From: Siphonodentalium dalli
Lineage: Eukaryota > Mollusca > Scaphopoda > Gadilida > Siphonodentaliidae
Reading direction: 5' to 3'
NCBI GenBank assembly: GCA_032622095.1
Contig: CP136064.1
Coordinates: 255,109,863 to 255,173,862 of the forward strand
DNA: 64,000 nucleotides
Part shown: piece after piece, positions 1 to 12,914 of the stretch
How positions within the stretch are numbered: the stretch's first letter is position 1
Layout of the letters: every line of letters begins with the position of its first letter
Translations under genes and position numbers: made by a program
Notes under the pieces: model-generated
Told to the model about the DNA's origin: nothing
What the model saw: the letters and a program-made list of their open reading frames with translations, nothing else
Database searches by the model: none

Positions 1-494
1 CAGTAAAAATAGTTGAAATCATCGCAAAAAAAAAATTGCAAATTTTTTGCCCCCACCCAAACCCCAAAAATATAAGGCCGTCCCTGTTCAAAACTTTTTT
101 TCGTATCAAGTTGCTAATGATTAACTGCATAGAAGATCTCAAATCTGGATACCTTGCATGCCATAGCCAGACACAGGATATGAAATAAATCGAGTTTTGC
201 GAACCATGGGCGACAACTCTGTGGCGAAAGCGCGGACATAAATTGTAATGCATTTACCCAATAGGGCATAATGAGGTGTACATATGGTCCATATTTGGAG
301 TCTCTGCTGCTCATACTTTTCGAGATACAGCATCCCCATTTTTTCACAAAAGGGGAGATAACTCTGTAAATCAAGGGCGGACAATATCCTATATAGTCTA
401 TTGACCTAGAATTAGTATAGGTCTATATACGTACGAAATTCCATATCTCTATATATTGTACTTCCAAAGATAAATGAGTTACAAATTTGCTAAG

Positions 495-521
495 AATAAT
501 AATAATAATAATAATAATAAT
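495..521. repeat. (AAT)9 microsatellite of array A
   Basis: Nine AAT units, repeated at 1894, 3293, 4692 and 6091 with no visible length change. The tract lies about 30 bp before the conserved hairpin, the same order as in every other array here. In arrays B to F the equivalent tract is the place where monomers join and where arrays end. Confidence 0.97.
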
Positions 522-551
522 ATTGGAAAAAAATAAAAAATTGAATAACAA

Positions 552-581
552 TATACTTCCATATTAAAATATGGAAGTATA
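552..581. other. Conserved hairpin of array A
   Basis: A perfect inverted repeat: 14-bp arms beginning TATACTTCC and ending GGAAGTATA around a central AA. It recurs every 1399 bp. The outer word TATACTTCC...GGAAGTATA is shared with the hairpins of arrays B, D, E and F while the inner bases differ, so the paired ends are the conserved part. A short palindrome just after a microsatellite is typical of the 3' region of Helentron-associated (HINE/DINE-like) elements; assigning it to that group is inference. Confidence 0.85.
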
Positions 582-3500
582 ATAAGGGAATCGCGCGAAA
601 TTGTTTGGTATGTCGATAGTATGGTTTATTGACATTTCTGTGTTCAGTTTGAACGTTCTGGTGTGACCTCCACCCATGCCTCGAAATTTGGTGACGTCGA
701 TAGAAAAGTCGCCATATCTCGGCCAATTTTTGAGATATCTAGCTAATTTTTGCGTCATTGTGTTCGTATTTGATGCCCCTATAATATTTACCTGGGTTTT
801 GGTGAGGTATTGTGCCGATATTTTATAATGTAGGCCAATATGTATGTTGTTCTGTTCATACTTTTCGAATATTTCTCGCCTCTATCGACATAATACGGCA
901 AGTAGGTAATCGTTTAGAAGTACTAGAAATTCCCCATCGAATGACACCAAACACGTGACGATTGGTTGAAGGAATTTAAATTCATAGTGCATTTTCTGTA
1001 AACTTGAAAAAAATGAAGTGGCCACAATTTCTACATTTCTCAACCGATTCATAAAATTCACTCATAATGACACTCAGTACATCTTATAGATACTTCACAA
1101 CAATTTTGGTTCAAATCAGCGACAAAAAAAATTGACAAATTTTGACCCCCTCCCTAGGGCGGACAAATTTCATTGGATCTTGGTCAAAATTTCACCATTT
1201 CATCTTCTCTCTATAGATAAGACGCTCACATAAACCAAATCCAGTTTATATGCGTCGTCTAGGAGGAGATAGAGTAAAAAGCACTTTCTCCTCAATTGAT
1301 GTATGAATACAATTTTCGATGGTCTGTAACTTGGACATTTCTCAACCGATTTACAAAATTCTTTCAGGAGGATCATTAGTACGTCCTATAGATACACGAC
1401 AGTAAAAATAGTTGAAATCATCGCAAAAAAAAAATTGCAAATTTTTTGCCCCCACCCAAACCCCAAAAATATAAGGCCGTCCCTGTTCAAAACTTTTTTT
1501 CGTATCAAGTTGCTAATGATTAACTGCATAGAAGATCTCAAATCTGGATACCTTGCATGCCATAGCCAGACACAGGATATGAAATAAATCGAGTTTTGCG
1601 AACCATGGGCGACAACTCTGTGGCGAAAGCGCGGACATAAATTGTAATGCATTTACCCAATAGGGCATAATGAGGTGTACATATGGTCCATATTTGGAGT
1701 CTCTGCTGCTCATACTTTTCGAGATACAGCATCCCCATTTTTTCACAAAAGGGGAGATAACTCTGTAAATCAAGGGCGGACAATATCCTATATAGTCTAT
1801 TGACCTAGAATTAGTATAGGTCTATATACGTACGAAATTCCATATCTCTATATATTGTACTTCCAAAGATAAATGAGTTACAAATTTGCTAAGAATAATA
1901 ATAATAATAATAATAATAATATTGGAAAAAAATAAAAAATTGAATAACAATATACTTCCATATTAAAATATGGAAGTATAATAAGGGAATCGCGCGAAAT
2001 TGTTTGGTATGTCGATAGTATGGTTTATTGACATTTCTGTGTTCAGTTTGAACGTTCTGGTGTGACCTCCACCCATGCCTCGAAATTTGGTGACGTCGAT
2101 AGAAAAGTCGCCATATCTCGGCCAATTTTTGAGATATCTAGCTAATTTTTGCGTCATTGTGTTCGTATTTGATGCCCCTATAATATTTACCTGGGTTTTG
2201 GTGAGGTATTGTGCCGATATTTTATAATGTAGGCCAATATGTATGTTGTTCTGTTCATACTTTTCGAATATTTCTCGCCTCTATCGACATAATACGGCAA
2301 GTAGGTAATCGTTTAGAAGTACTAGAAATTCCCCATCGAATGACACCAAACACGTGACGATTGGTTGAAGGAATTTAAATTCATAGTGCATTTTCTGTAA
2401 ACTTGAAAAAAATGAAGTGGCCACAATTTCTACATTTCTCAACCGATTCATAAAATTCACTCATAATGACACTCAGTACATCTTATAGATACTTCACAAC
2501 AATTTTGGTTCAAATCAGCGACAAAAAAAATTGACAAATTTTGACCCCCTCCCTAGGGCGGACAAATTTCATTGGATCTTGGTCAAAATTTCACCATTTC
2601 ATCTTCTCTCTATAGATAAGACGCTCACATAAACCAAATCCAGTTTATATGCGTCGTCTAGGAGGAGATAGAGTAAAAAGCACTTTCTCCTCAATTGATG
2701 TATGAATACAATTTTCGATGGTCTGTAACTTGGACATTTCTCAACCGATTTACAAAATTCTTTCAGGAGGATCATTAGTACGTCCTATAGATACACGACA
2801 GTAAAAATAGTTGAAATCATCGCAAAAAAAAAATTGCAAATTTTTTGCCCCCACCCAAACCCCAAAAATATAAGGCCGTCCCTGTTCAAAACTTTTTTTC
2901 GTATCAAGTTGCTAATGATTAACTGCATAGAAGATCTCAAATCTGGATACCTTGCATGCCATAGCCAGACACAGGATATGAAATAAATCGAGTTTTGCGA
3001 ACCATGGGCGACAACTCTGTGGCGAAAGCGCGGACATAAATTGTAATGCATTTACCCAATAGGGCATAATGAGGTGTACATATGGTCCATATTTGGAGTC
3101 TCTGCTGCTCATACTTTTCGAGATACAGCATCCCCATTTTTTCACAAAAGGGGAGATAACTCTGTAAATCAAGGGCGGACAATATCCTATATAGTCTATT
3201 GACCTAGAATTAGTATAGGTCTATATACGTACGAAATTCCATATCTCTATATATTGTACTTCCAAAGATAAATGAGTTACAAATTTGCTAAGAATAATAA
3301 TAATAATAATAATAATAATATTGGAAAAAAATAAAAAATTGAATAACAATATACTTCCATATTAAAATATGGAAGTATAATAAGGGAATCGCGCGAAATT
3401 GTTTGGTATGTCGATAGTATGGTTTATTGACATTTCTGTGTTCAGTTTGAACGTTCTGGTGTGACCTCCACCCATGCCTCGAAATTTGGTGACGTCGATA

Positions 3501-6500
3501 GAAAAGTCGCCATATCTCGGCCAATTTTTGAGATATCTAGCTAATTTTTGCGTCATTGTGTTCGTATTTGATGCCCCTATAATATTTACCTGGGTTTTGG
3601 TGAGGTATTGTGCCGATATTTTATAATGTAGGCCAATATGTATGTTGTTCTGTTCATACTTTTCGAATATTTCTCGCCTCTATCGACATAATACGGCAAG
3701 TAGGTAATCGTTTAGAAGTACTAGAAATTCCCCATCGAATGACACCAAACACGTGACGATTGGTTGAAGGAATTTAAATTCATAGTGCATTTTCTGTAAA
3801 CTTGAAAAAAATGAAGTGGCCACAATTTCTACATTTCTCAACCGATTCATAAAATTCACTCATAATGACACTCAGTACATCTTATAGATACTTCACAACA
3901 ATTTTGGTTCAAATCAGCGACAAAAAAAATTGACAAATTTTGACCCCCTCCCTAGGGCGGACAAATTTCATTGGATCTTGGTCAAAATTTCACCATTTCA
4001 TCTTCTCTCTATAGATAAGACGCTCACATAAACCAAATCCAGTTTATATGCGTCGTCTAGGAGGAGATAGAGTAAAAAGCACTTTCTCCTCAATTGATGT
4101 ATGAATACAATTTTCGATGGTCTGTAACTTGGACATTTCTCAACCGATTTACAAAATTCTTTCAGGAGGATCATTAGTACGTCCTATAGATACACGACAG
4201 TAAAAATAGTTGAAATCATCGCAAAAAAAAAATTGCAAATTTTTTGCCCCCACCCAAACCCCAAAAATATAAGGCCGTCCCTGTTCAAAACTTTTTTTCG
4301 TATCAAGTTGCTAATGATTAACTGCATAGAAGATCTCAAATCTGGATACCTTGCATGCCATAGCCAGACACAGGATATGAAATAAATCGAGTTTTGCGAA
4401 CCATGGGCGACAACTCTGTGGCGAAAGCGCGGACATAAATTGTAATGCATTTACCCAATAGGGCATAATGAGGTGTACATATGGTCCATATTTGGAGTCT
4501 CTGCTGCTCATACTTTTCGAGATACAGCATCCCCATTTTTTCACAAAAGGGGAGATAACTCTGTAAATCAAGGGCGGACAATATCCTATATAGTCTATTG
4601 ACCTAGAATTAGTATAGGTCTATATACGTACGAAATTCCATATCTCTATATATTGTACTTCCAAAGATAAATGAGTTACAAATTTGCTAAGAATAATAAT
4701 AATAATAATAATAATAATATTGGAAAAAAATAAAAAATTGAATAACAATATACTTCCATATTAAAATATGGAAGTATAATAAGGGAATCGCGCGAAATTG
4801 TTTGGTATGTCGATAGTATGGTTTATTGACATTTCTGTGTTCAGTTTGAACGTTCTGGTGTGACCTCCACCCATGCCTCGAAATTTGGTGACGTCGATAG
4901 AAAAGTCGCCATATCTCGGCCAATTTTTGAGATATCTAGCTAATTTTTGCGTCATTGTGTTCGTATTTGATGCCCCTATAATATTTACCTGGGTTTTGGT
5001 GAGGTATTGTGCCGATATTTTATAATGTAGGCCAATATGTATGTTGTTCTGTTCATACTTTTCGAATATTTCTCGCCTCTATCGACATAATACGGCAAGT
5101 AGGTAATCGTTTAGAAGTACTAGAAATTCCCCATCGAATGACACCAAACACGTGACGATTGGTTGAAGGAATTTAAATTCATAGTGCATTTTCTGTAAAC
5201 TTGAAAAAAATGAAGTGGCCACAATTTCTACATTTCTCAACCGATTCATAAAATTCACTCATAATGACACTCAGTACATCTTATAGATACTTCACAACAA
5301 TTTTGGTTCAAATCAGCGACAAAAAAAATTGACAAATTTTGACCCCCTCCCTAGGGCGGACAAATTTCATTGGATCTTGGTCAAAATTTCACCATTTCAT
5401 CTTCTCTCTATAGATAAGACGCTCACATAAACCAAATCCAGTTTATATGCGTCGTCTAGGAGGAGATAGAGTAAAAAGCACTTTCTCCTCAATTGATGTA
5501 TGAATACAATTTTCGATGGTCTGTAACTTGGACATTTCTCAACCGATTTACAAAATTCTTTCAGGAGGATCATTAGTACGTCCTATAGATACACGACAGT
5601 AAAAATAGTTGAAATCATCGCAAAAAAAAAATTGCAAATTTTTTGCCCCCACCCAAACCCCAAAAATATAAGGCCGTCCCTGTTCAAAACTTTTTTTCGT
5701 ATCAAGTTGCTAATGATTAACTGCATAGAAGATCTCAAATCTGGATACCTTGCATGCCATAGCCAGACACAGGATATGAAATAAATCGAGTTTTGCGAAC
5801 CATGGGCGACAACTCTGTGGCGAAAGCGCGGACATAAATTGTAATGCATTTACCCAATAGGGCATAATGAGGTGTACATATGGTCCATATTTGGAGTCTC
5901 TGCTGCTCATACTTTTCGAGATACAGCATCCCCATTTTTTCACAAAAGGGGAGATAACTCTGTAAATCAAGGGCGGACAATATCCTATATAGTCTATTGA
6001 CCTAGAATTAGTATAGGTCTATATACGTACGAAATTCCATATCTCTATATATTGTACTTCCAAAGATAAATGAGTTACAAATTTGCTAAGAATAATAATA
6101 ATAATAATAATAATAATATTGGAAAAAAATAAAAAATTGAATAACAATATACTTCCATATTAAAATATGGAAGTATAATAAGGGAATCGCGCGAAATTGT
6201 TTGGTATGTCGATAGTATGGTTTATTGACATTTCTGTGTTCAGTTTGAACGTTCTGGTGTGACCTCCACCCATGCCTCGAAATTTGGTGACGTCGATAGA
6301 AAAGTCGCCATATCTCGGCCAATTTTTGAGATATCTAGCTAATTTTTGCGTCATTGTGTTCGTATTTGATGCCCCTATAATATTTACCTGGGTTTTGGTG
6401 AGGTATTGTGCCGATATTTTATAATGTAGGCCAATATGTATGTTGTTCTGTTCATACTTTTCGAATATTTCTCGCCTCTATCGACATAATACGGCAAGTA

Positions 6501-6976
6501 GGTAATCGTTTAGAAGTACTAGAAATTCCCCATCGAATGACACCAAACACGTGACGATTGGTTGAAGGAATTTAAATTCATAGTGCATTTTCTGTAAACT
6601 TGAAAAAAATGAAGTGGCCACAATTTCTACATTTCTCAACCGATTCATAAAATTCACTCATAATGACACTCAGTACATCTTATAGATACTTCACAACAAT
6701 TTTGGTTCAAATCAGCGACAAAAAAAATTGACAAATTTTGACCCCCTCCCTAGGGCGGACAAATTTCATTGGATCTTGGTCAAAATTTCACCATTTCATC
6801 TTCTCTCTATAGATAAGACGCTCACATAAACCAAATCCAGTTTATATGCGTCGTCTAGGAGGAGATAGAGTAAAAAGCACTTTCTCCTCAATTGATGTAT
6901 GAATACAATTTTCGATGGTCTGTAACTTGGACATTTCTCAACCGATTTACAAAATTCTTTCAGGAGGATCATTAGT

Positions 6977-7076
6977 NNNNNNNNNNNNNNNNNNNNNNNN
7001 NNNNNNNNNNNNNNNNNNNNNNNNNNNNNNNNNNNNNNNNNNNNNNNNNNNNNNNNNNNNNNNNNNNNNNNNNNNN
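6977..7076. other. Assembly gap, 100 N
   Basis: Exactly 100 N, the usual placeholder for a gap of unknown size. Array A stops in mid-monomer on its left and array B begins in mid-monomer on its right. The true A-to-B transition, and an unknown number of monomers, are therefore missing. Frames that run through the N are artefacts. Confidence 0.99.
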
Positions 7077-7644
7077 GTAACTCTTGCATGTCTTCTCTGA
7101 TTTCAAAAATCCTTTCTAGTATGGATTTGTTTTCGTTCAGGGAATCAACATACTTAAATAGAGGAATGTCAATCAAAACCTTTTTTTTTCGAAAATTTTG
7201 CCCCCACCCCAGCGTCAAAATATATGGCCGACCCTGTTCAATTTTCTTTTTCAGACTAAACTGACAACTGTCAACACGACTATGAAATCCAAATGCAGTT
7301 ATCTCTAATGATACGAGAGTACAGCATAGTAAATCAAATAGAGGTTTGCCTATTTATGGGCGGTAACTCCTCAGGAAAAGCGCGGACACAAGTTTTGATG
7401 CCCGTGGGCAGCAGGGCATATCGAGGTGTGCATACGGTCCAATTTTCGATGCTCTGCTGCTTATAATTTCCGAGATAATAAAATGACATTTTTTCAGATA
7501 AAGGGAGATAACTCCTCGGAGAAAACGCGGAAAATATTCTTTATGCGACGATGGCATACAACTCTTTGACCCAAAGATACGTACCAATATTTAGTGTGCT
7601 ACTCCTGGTACTTTTCGAGTAATAAGGGTTGCAAAAGTGTCCAG

Positions 7645-7647
<3 letters not shown>

Positions 7648-7677
<30 letters not shown>
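7648..7677. repeat. (AAT)10 microsatellite of array B, with copies of varying length
   Basis: The tract recurs at 9393, 11138, 12883, 14628 and 16373 (10 units), 18118 and 19866 (11), 21614 (10), 23359 (11) and 25107-25118 (4 units, the array end). It is the only length-variable site I found in the array and is the junction between consecutive monomers. Confidence 0.97.
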
Positions 7678-7679
<2 letters not shown>

Positions 7680-7852
7680 AAAATAATCGAAAAAGGGCCA
7701 TAACTCTGTCAAAAGATATTGGACCAACATCTGGATACCATTATTTTTAGTAGACCTTAGATGCCTATATTCGCTAGAGATTTCGCGGTCCTCCTCCCAT
7801 TAGTTTCTGAGTATTTTCAATTAAACAGAAAACGGCCGCAGTAGAAAAACAA

Positions 7853-7883
7853 TATACTTCCTTGGTTACACCATGGAAGTATA
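7853..7883. other. Conserved hairpin of arrays B, D, E and F (first copy)
   Basis: The arms are TATACTTCC (7853-7861) and GGAAGTATA (7875-7883). After a T-T mismatch the stem continues with TGG/CCA and closes on a TTACA loop. It is followed by a short AAT run (ATAATAATAGG) and recurs in every B-type monomer. In D, E and F the same hairpin and loop are kept. The outer arms match those of array A although the inner bases differ, which suggests selection for, or shared descent of, the paired ends. Confidence 0.85.
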
Positions 7884-8272
7884 ATAATAGGGAAAATCAT
7901 GAGTGGAAAGAATCCCAGTTTAGGGACGTAAAATGTGAAGTATGGTGAGTATATGTTGTCAAGACATGTGTAGGTTTATCTCAAGTGTTTGGACGTGACC
8001 CCACCCCTGCCTCGAAATTGGGTGACGGGATTGGGAAAACATCAACCCTGGCACAAAATGCGAAGTTTGAGGGCCCGTAACTCCGTTAGTTTCCAACGGA
8101 TTTTAAAATTATTTTCAGTTTTGCGATCTGCCGCTAACATAGATTGTATAGTGTAAATTTCATCTGATTTGGAGACGGATAACACTTTGATTATTGGAAA
8201 GCATATGGGCCCAAATATAAAATTGGACGGCCAAAATCTCCGCCATTTCCCAACGTATTTACGATCTGTTTT

Positions 8273-8860
8273 CAGCTTCGAGATCGGCTGATGTTGCAGA
8301 TGTTATATTCTAAGTTTCATCTGATTCGGAAAAGAATTAAAAATTGGTACCACTGACCACCCCTCCCCAGACCCACAATACTGAACCGACACTTGCAAAA
8401 TTTGGCCCACCGCGTGCCGTCTTCAGTCCGTACGCATTTTCGTATCAGATGACATCCTATGTTCGATCTCTTCGGAGGAGATGTGTTATCAAGCACATGG
8501 GCCCAAAATTGCAAAGTTTGAGGGCCCGCGATTCTTTTAGTTTTCGATGGATTTTCGAAATTCTTCCAGCTTCTAGATCGGCTGATGTTGCAGATGTTAT
8601 ATTCCAAGTTTCATCTGATTCCGAGAATAATTAAAAATTGGTACCACGGACCACCCCTCCCCAGACCCACAATAATGAACCGACACTGGCAAAATTTGGC
8701 CAGTCGCGTGCCCTCTTCAGTCCGCACATATTGGCGTATCAGATGACATCCTATATTCGATATCTTCGGAGGAGATGTGGTCACAAGCACATGGGCCCAA
8801 AATTGCAAAGTTTGAGGGCCCGTAACTCTTGCATGTCTTCTCTGATTTCAAAAATCCTTT
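8273..8860. repeat. Two 294-bp sub-repeats within a B monomer
   Basis: Direct repeats start at 8273 and 8567. GGTACCAC lies at 8346 and 8640, again 294 apart. Each carries CAGATGTTATATTC, TTTCATCTGATT, a GGTACCAC...CCACCCCTCCCCAGACCCAC block, CTTCGGAGGAGATG and a GGGCCC...GGGCCC stem (8499-8527 in the first). Shorter, older copies lacking the middle block precede them, at about 8060-8125 and 8125-8272. Open frames of 96 and 123 codons on the plus strand and 96 and 65 on the minus strand arise here; they overlap each other, have no recognisable domain and are probably not coding. Confidence 0.92.
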
Positions 8861-9389
8861 CTAGTATGGATTTGTTTTCGTTCAGGGAATCAACATACTT
8901 AAATAGAGGAATGTCAATCAAAACCTTTTTTTTTCGAAAATTTTGCCCCCACCCCAGCGTCAAAATATATGGCCGACCCTGTTCAATTTTCTTTTTCAGA
9001 CTAAACTGACAACTGTCAACACGACTATGAAATCCAAATGCAGTTATCTCTAATGATACGAGAGTACAGCATAGTAAATCAAATAGAGGTTTGCCTATTT
9101 ATGGGCGGTAACTCCTCAGGAAAAGCGCGGACACAAGTTTTGATGCCCGTGGGCAGCAGGGCATATCGAGGTGTGCATACGGTCCAATTTTCGATGCTCT
9201 GCTGCTTATAATTTCCGAGATAATAAAATGACATTTTTTCAGATAAAGGGAGATAACTCCTCGGAGAAAACGCGGAAAATATTCTTTATGCGACGATGGC
9301 ATACAACTCTTTGACCCAAAGATACGTACCAATATTTAGTGTGCTACTCCTGGTACTTTTCGAGTAATAAGGGTTGCAAAAGTGTCCAG

Positions 9390-9424
<35 letters not shown>

Positions 9425-11134
9425 AAAATAATCGAAAAAGGGCCATAACTCTGTCAAAAGATATTGGACCAACATCTGGATACCATTATTTTTAGTAGAC
9501 CTTAGATGCCTATATTCGCTAGAGATTTCGCGGTCCTCCTCCCATTAGTTTCTGAGTATTTTCAATTAAACAGAAAACGGCCGCAGTAGAAAAACAATAT
9601 ACTTCCTTGGTTACACCATGGAAGTATAATAATAGGGAAAATCATGAGTGGAAAGAATCCCAGTTTAGGGACGTAAAATGTGAAGTATGGTGAGTATATG
9701 TTGTCAAGACATGTGTAGGTTTATCTCAAGTGTTTGGACGTGACCCCACCCCTGCCTCGAAATTGGGTGACGGGATTGGGAAAACATCAACCCTGGCACA
9801 AAATGCGAAGTTTGAGGGCCCGTAACTCCGTTAGTTTCCAACGGATTTTAAAATTATTTTCAGTTTTGCGATCTGCCGCTAACATAGATTGTATAGTGTA
9901 AATTTCATCTGATTTGGAGACGGATAACACTTTGATTATTGGAAAGCATATGGGCCCAAATATAAAATTGGACGGCCAAAATCTCCGCCATTTCCCAACG
10001 TATTTACGATCTGTTTTCAGCTTCGAGATCGGCTGATGTTGCAGATGTTATATTCTAAGTTTCATCTGATTCGGAAAAGAATTAAAAATTGGTACCACTG
10101 ACCACCCCTCCCCAGACCCACAATACTGAACCGACACTTGCAAAATTTGGCCCACCGCGTGCCGTCTTCAGTCCGTACGCATTTTCGTATCAGATGACAT
10201 CCTATGTTCGATCTCTTCGGAGGAGATGTGTTATCAAGCACATGGGCCCAAAATTGCAAAGTTTGAGGGCCCGCGATTCTTTTAGTTTTCGATGGATTTT
10301 CGAAATTCTTCCAGCTTCTAGATCGGCTGATGTTGCAGATGTTATATTCCAAGTTTCATCTGATTCCGAGAATAATTAAAAATTGGTACCACGGACCACC
10401 CCTCCCCAGACCCACAATAATGAACCGACACTGGCAAAATTTGGCCAGTCGCGTGCCCTCTTCAGTCCGCACATATTGGCGTATCAGATGACATCCTATA
10501 TTCGATATCTTCGGAGGAGATGTGGTCACAAGCACATGGGCCCAAAATTGCAAAGTTTGAGGGCCCGTAACTCTTGCATGTCTTCTCTGATTTCAAAAAT
10601 CCTTTCTAGTATGGATTTGTTTTCGTTCAGGGAATCAACATACTTAAATAGAGGAATGTCAATCAAAACCTTTTTTTTTCGAAAATTTTGCCCCCACCCC
10701 AGCGTCAAAATATATGGCCGACCCTGTTCAATTTTCTTTTTCAGACTAAACTGACAACTGTCAACACGACTATGAAATCCAAATGCAGTTATCTCTAATG
10801 ATACGAGAGTACAGCATAGTAAATCAAATAGAGGTTTGCCTATTTATGGGCGGTAACTCCTCAGGAAAAGCGCGGACACAAGTTTTGATGCCCGTGGGCA
10901 GCAGGGCATATCGAGGTGTGCATACGGTCCAATTTTCGATGCTCTGCTGCTTATAATTTCCGAGATAATAAAATGACATTTTTTCAGATAAAGGGAGATA
11001 ACTCCTCGGAGAAAACGCGGAAAATATTCTTTATGCGACGATGGCATACAACTCTTTGACCCAAAGATACGTACCAATATTTAGTGTGCTACTCCTGGTA
11101 CTTTTCGAGTAATAAGGGTTGCAAAAGTGTCCAG

Positions 11135-11169
<35 letters not shown>

Positions 11170-12879
11170 AAAATAATCGAAAAAGGGCCATAACTCTGTC
11201 AAAAGATATTGGACCAACATCTGGATACCATTATTTTTAGTAGACCTTAGATGCCTATATTCGCTAGAGATTTCGCGGTCCTCCTCCCATTAGTTTCTGA
11301 GTATTTTCAATTAAACAGAAAACGGCCGCAGTAGAAAAACAATATACTTCCTTGGTTACACCATGGAAGTATAATAATAGGGAAAATCATGAGTGGAAAG
11401 AATCCCAGTTTAGGGACGTAAAATGTGAAGTATGGTGAGTATATGTTGTCAAGACATGTGTAGGTTTATCTCAAGTGTTTGGACGTGACCCCACCCCTGC
11501 CTCGAAATTGGGTGACGGGATTGGGAAAACATCAACCCTGGCACAAAATGCGAAGTTTGAGGGCCCGTAACTCCGTTAGTTTCCAACGGATTTTAAAATT
11601 ATTTTCAGTTTTGCGATCTGCCGCTAACATAGATTGTATAGTGTAAATTTCATCTGATTTGGAGACGGATAACACTTTGATTATTGGAAAGCATATGGGC
11701 CCAAATATAAAATTGGACGGCCAAAATCTCCGCCATTTCCCAACGTATTTACGATCTGTTTTCAGCTTCGAGATCGGCTGATGTTGCAGATGTTATATTC
11801 TAAGTTTCATCTGATTCGGAAAAGAATTAAAAATTGGTACCACTGACCACCCCTCCCCAGACCCACAATACTGAACCGACACTTGCAAAATTTGGCCCAC
11901 CGCGTGCCGTCTTCAGTCCGTACGCATTTTCGTATCAGATGACATCCTATGTTCGATCTCTTCGGAGGAGATGTGTTATCAAGCACATGGGCCCAAAATT
12001 GCAAAGTTTGAGGGCCCGCGATTCTTTTAGTTTTCGATGGATTTTCGAAATTCTTCCAGCTTCTAGATCGGCTGATGTTGCAGATGTTATATTCCAAGTT
12101 TCATCTGATTCCGAGAATAATTAAAAATTGGTACCACGGACCACCCCTCCCCAGACCCACAATAATGAACCGACACTGGCAAAATTTGGCCAGTCGCGTG
12201 CCCTCTTCAGTCCGCACATATTGGCGTATCAGATGACATCCTATATTCGATATCTTCGGAGGAGATGTGGTCACAAGCACATGGGCCCAAAATTGCAAAG
12301 TTTGAGGGCCCGTAACTCTTGCATGTCTTCTCTGATTTCAAAAATCCTTTCTAGTATGGATTTGTTTTCGTTCAGGGAATCAACATACTTAAATAGAGGA
12401 ATGTCAATCAAAACCTTTTTTTTTCGAAAATTTTGCCCCCACCCCAGCGTCAAAATATATGGCCGACCCTGTTCAATTTTCTTTTTCAGACTAAACTGAC
12501 AACTGTCAACACGACTATGAAATCCAAATGCAGTTATCTCTAATGATACGAGAGTACAGCATAGTAAATCAAATAGAGGTTTGCCTATTTATGGGCGGTA
12601 ACTCCTCAGGAAAAGCGCGGACACAAGTTTTGATGCCCGTGGGCAGCAGGGCATATCGAGGTGTGCATACGGTCCAATTTTCGATGCTCTGCTGCTTATA
12701 ATTTCCGAGATAATAAAATGACATTTTTTCAGATAAAGGGAGATAACTCCTCGGAGAAAACGCGGAAAATATTCTTTATGCGACGATGGCATACAACTCT
12801 TTGACCCAAAGATACGTACCAATATTTAGTGTGCTACTCCTGGTACTTTTCGAGTAATAAGGGTTGCAAAAGTGTCCAG

Positions 12880-12914
<35 letters not shown>

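Larger units (their letters stand above)
1..6976. repeat. Tandem array A, 1399-bp monomer, about 5 copies
   Basis: The same sequence restarts at 1, 1400, 2799, 4198 and 5597, a constant 1399-bp period. The last copy is cut by the assembly gap. I saw no difference between copies in the parts I compared. Each monomer holds an (AAT)9 tract (495-521 and every 1399 bp), a perfect hairpin about 30 bp later (552-581), and two diverged sub-repeats about 299 bp apart that share a CATTTCTCAACCGATT word (about 1038 and 1337 in the first copy). It shares a module with array B that includes GCGCGGACA, GGGCATA and GGGAGATAACTC. It is closest to array C: the frame across the hairpin segment translates very similarly in both. 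No credible gene lies inside; the 60-88 codon frames are by-products of repetition. Confidence 0.98.

Noticed and set aside
6796-7218. 140-codon minus-strand frame and a 61-codon plus-strand frame through the N gap
   Set aside because: They are created by reading through 100 N between two unrelated half-monomers.
8270-8300. Possible hammerhead ribozyme core (CGGCTGATGTTGCAG; also CTGATGCCCGTGGGC near 36,861)
   Set aside because: The CTGATG is not followed by the required A/G, and no GAAA box or matching stems follow at the right distance. Tandem satellites can carry hammerheads, so both sites were checked by eye and failed.
8317-9009. Overlapping open frames of 96 and 123 codons (plus) and 96 and 65 codons (minus) repeated in each B monomer
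   Set aside because: They cover the same bases on both strands, restart within each 294-bp sub-repeat, have no recognisable domain and exist only because the repeat has few stops. Their preservation follows from array homogenisation and is not evidence of selection on a protein.
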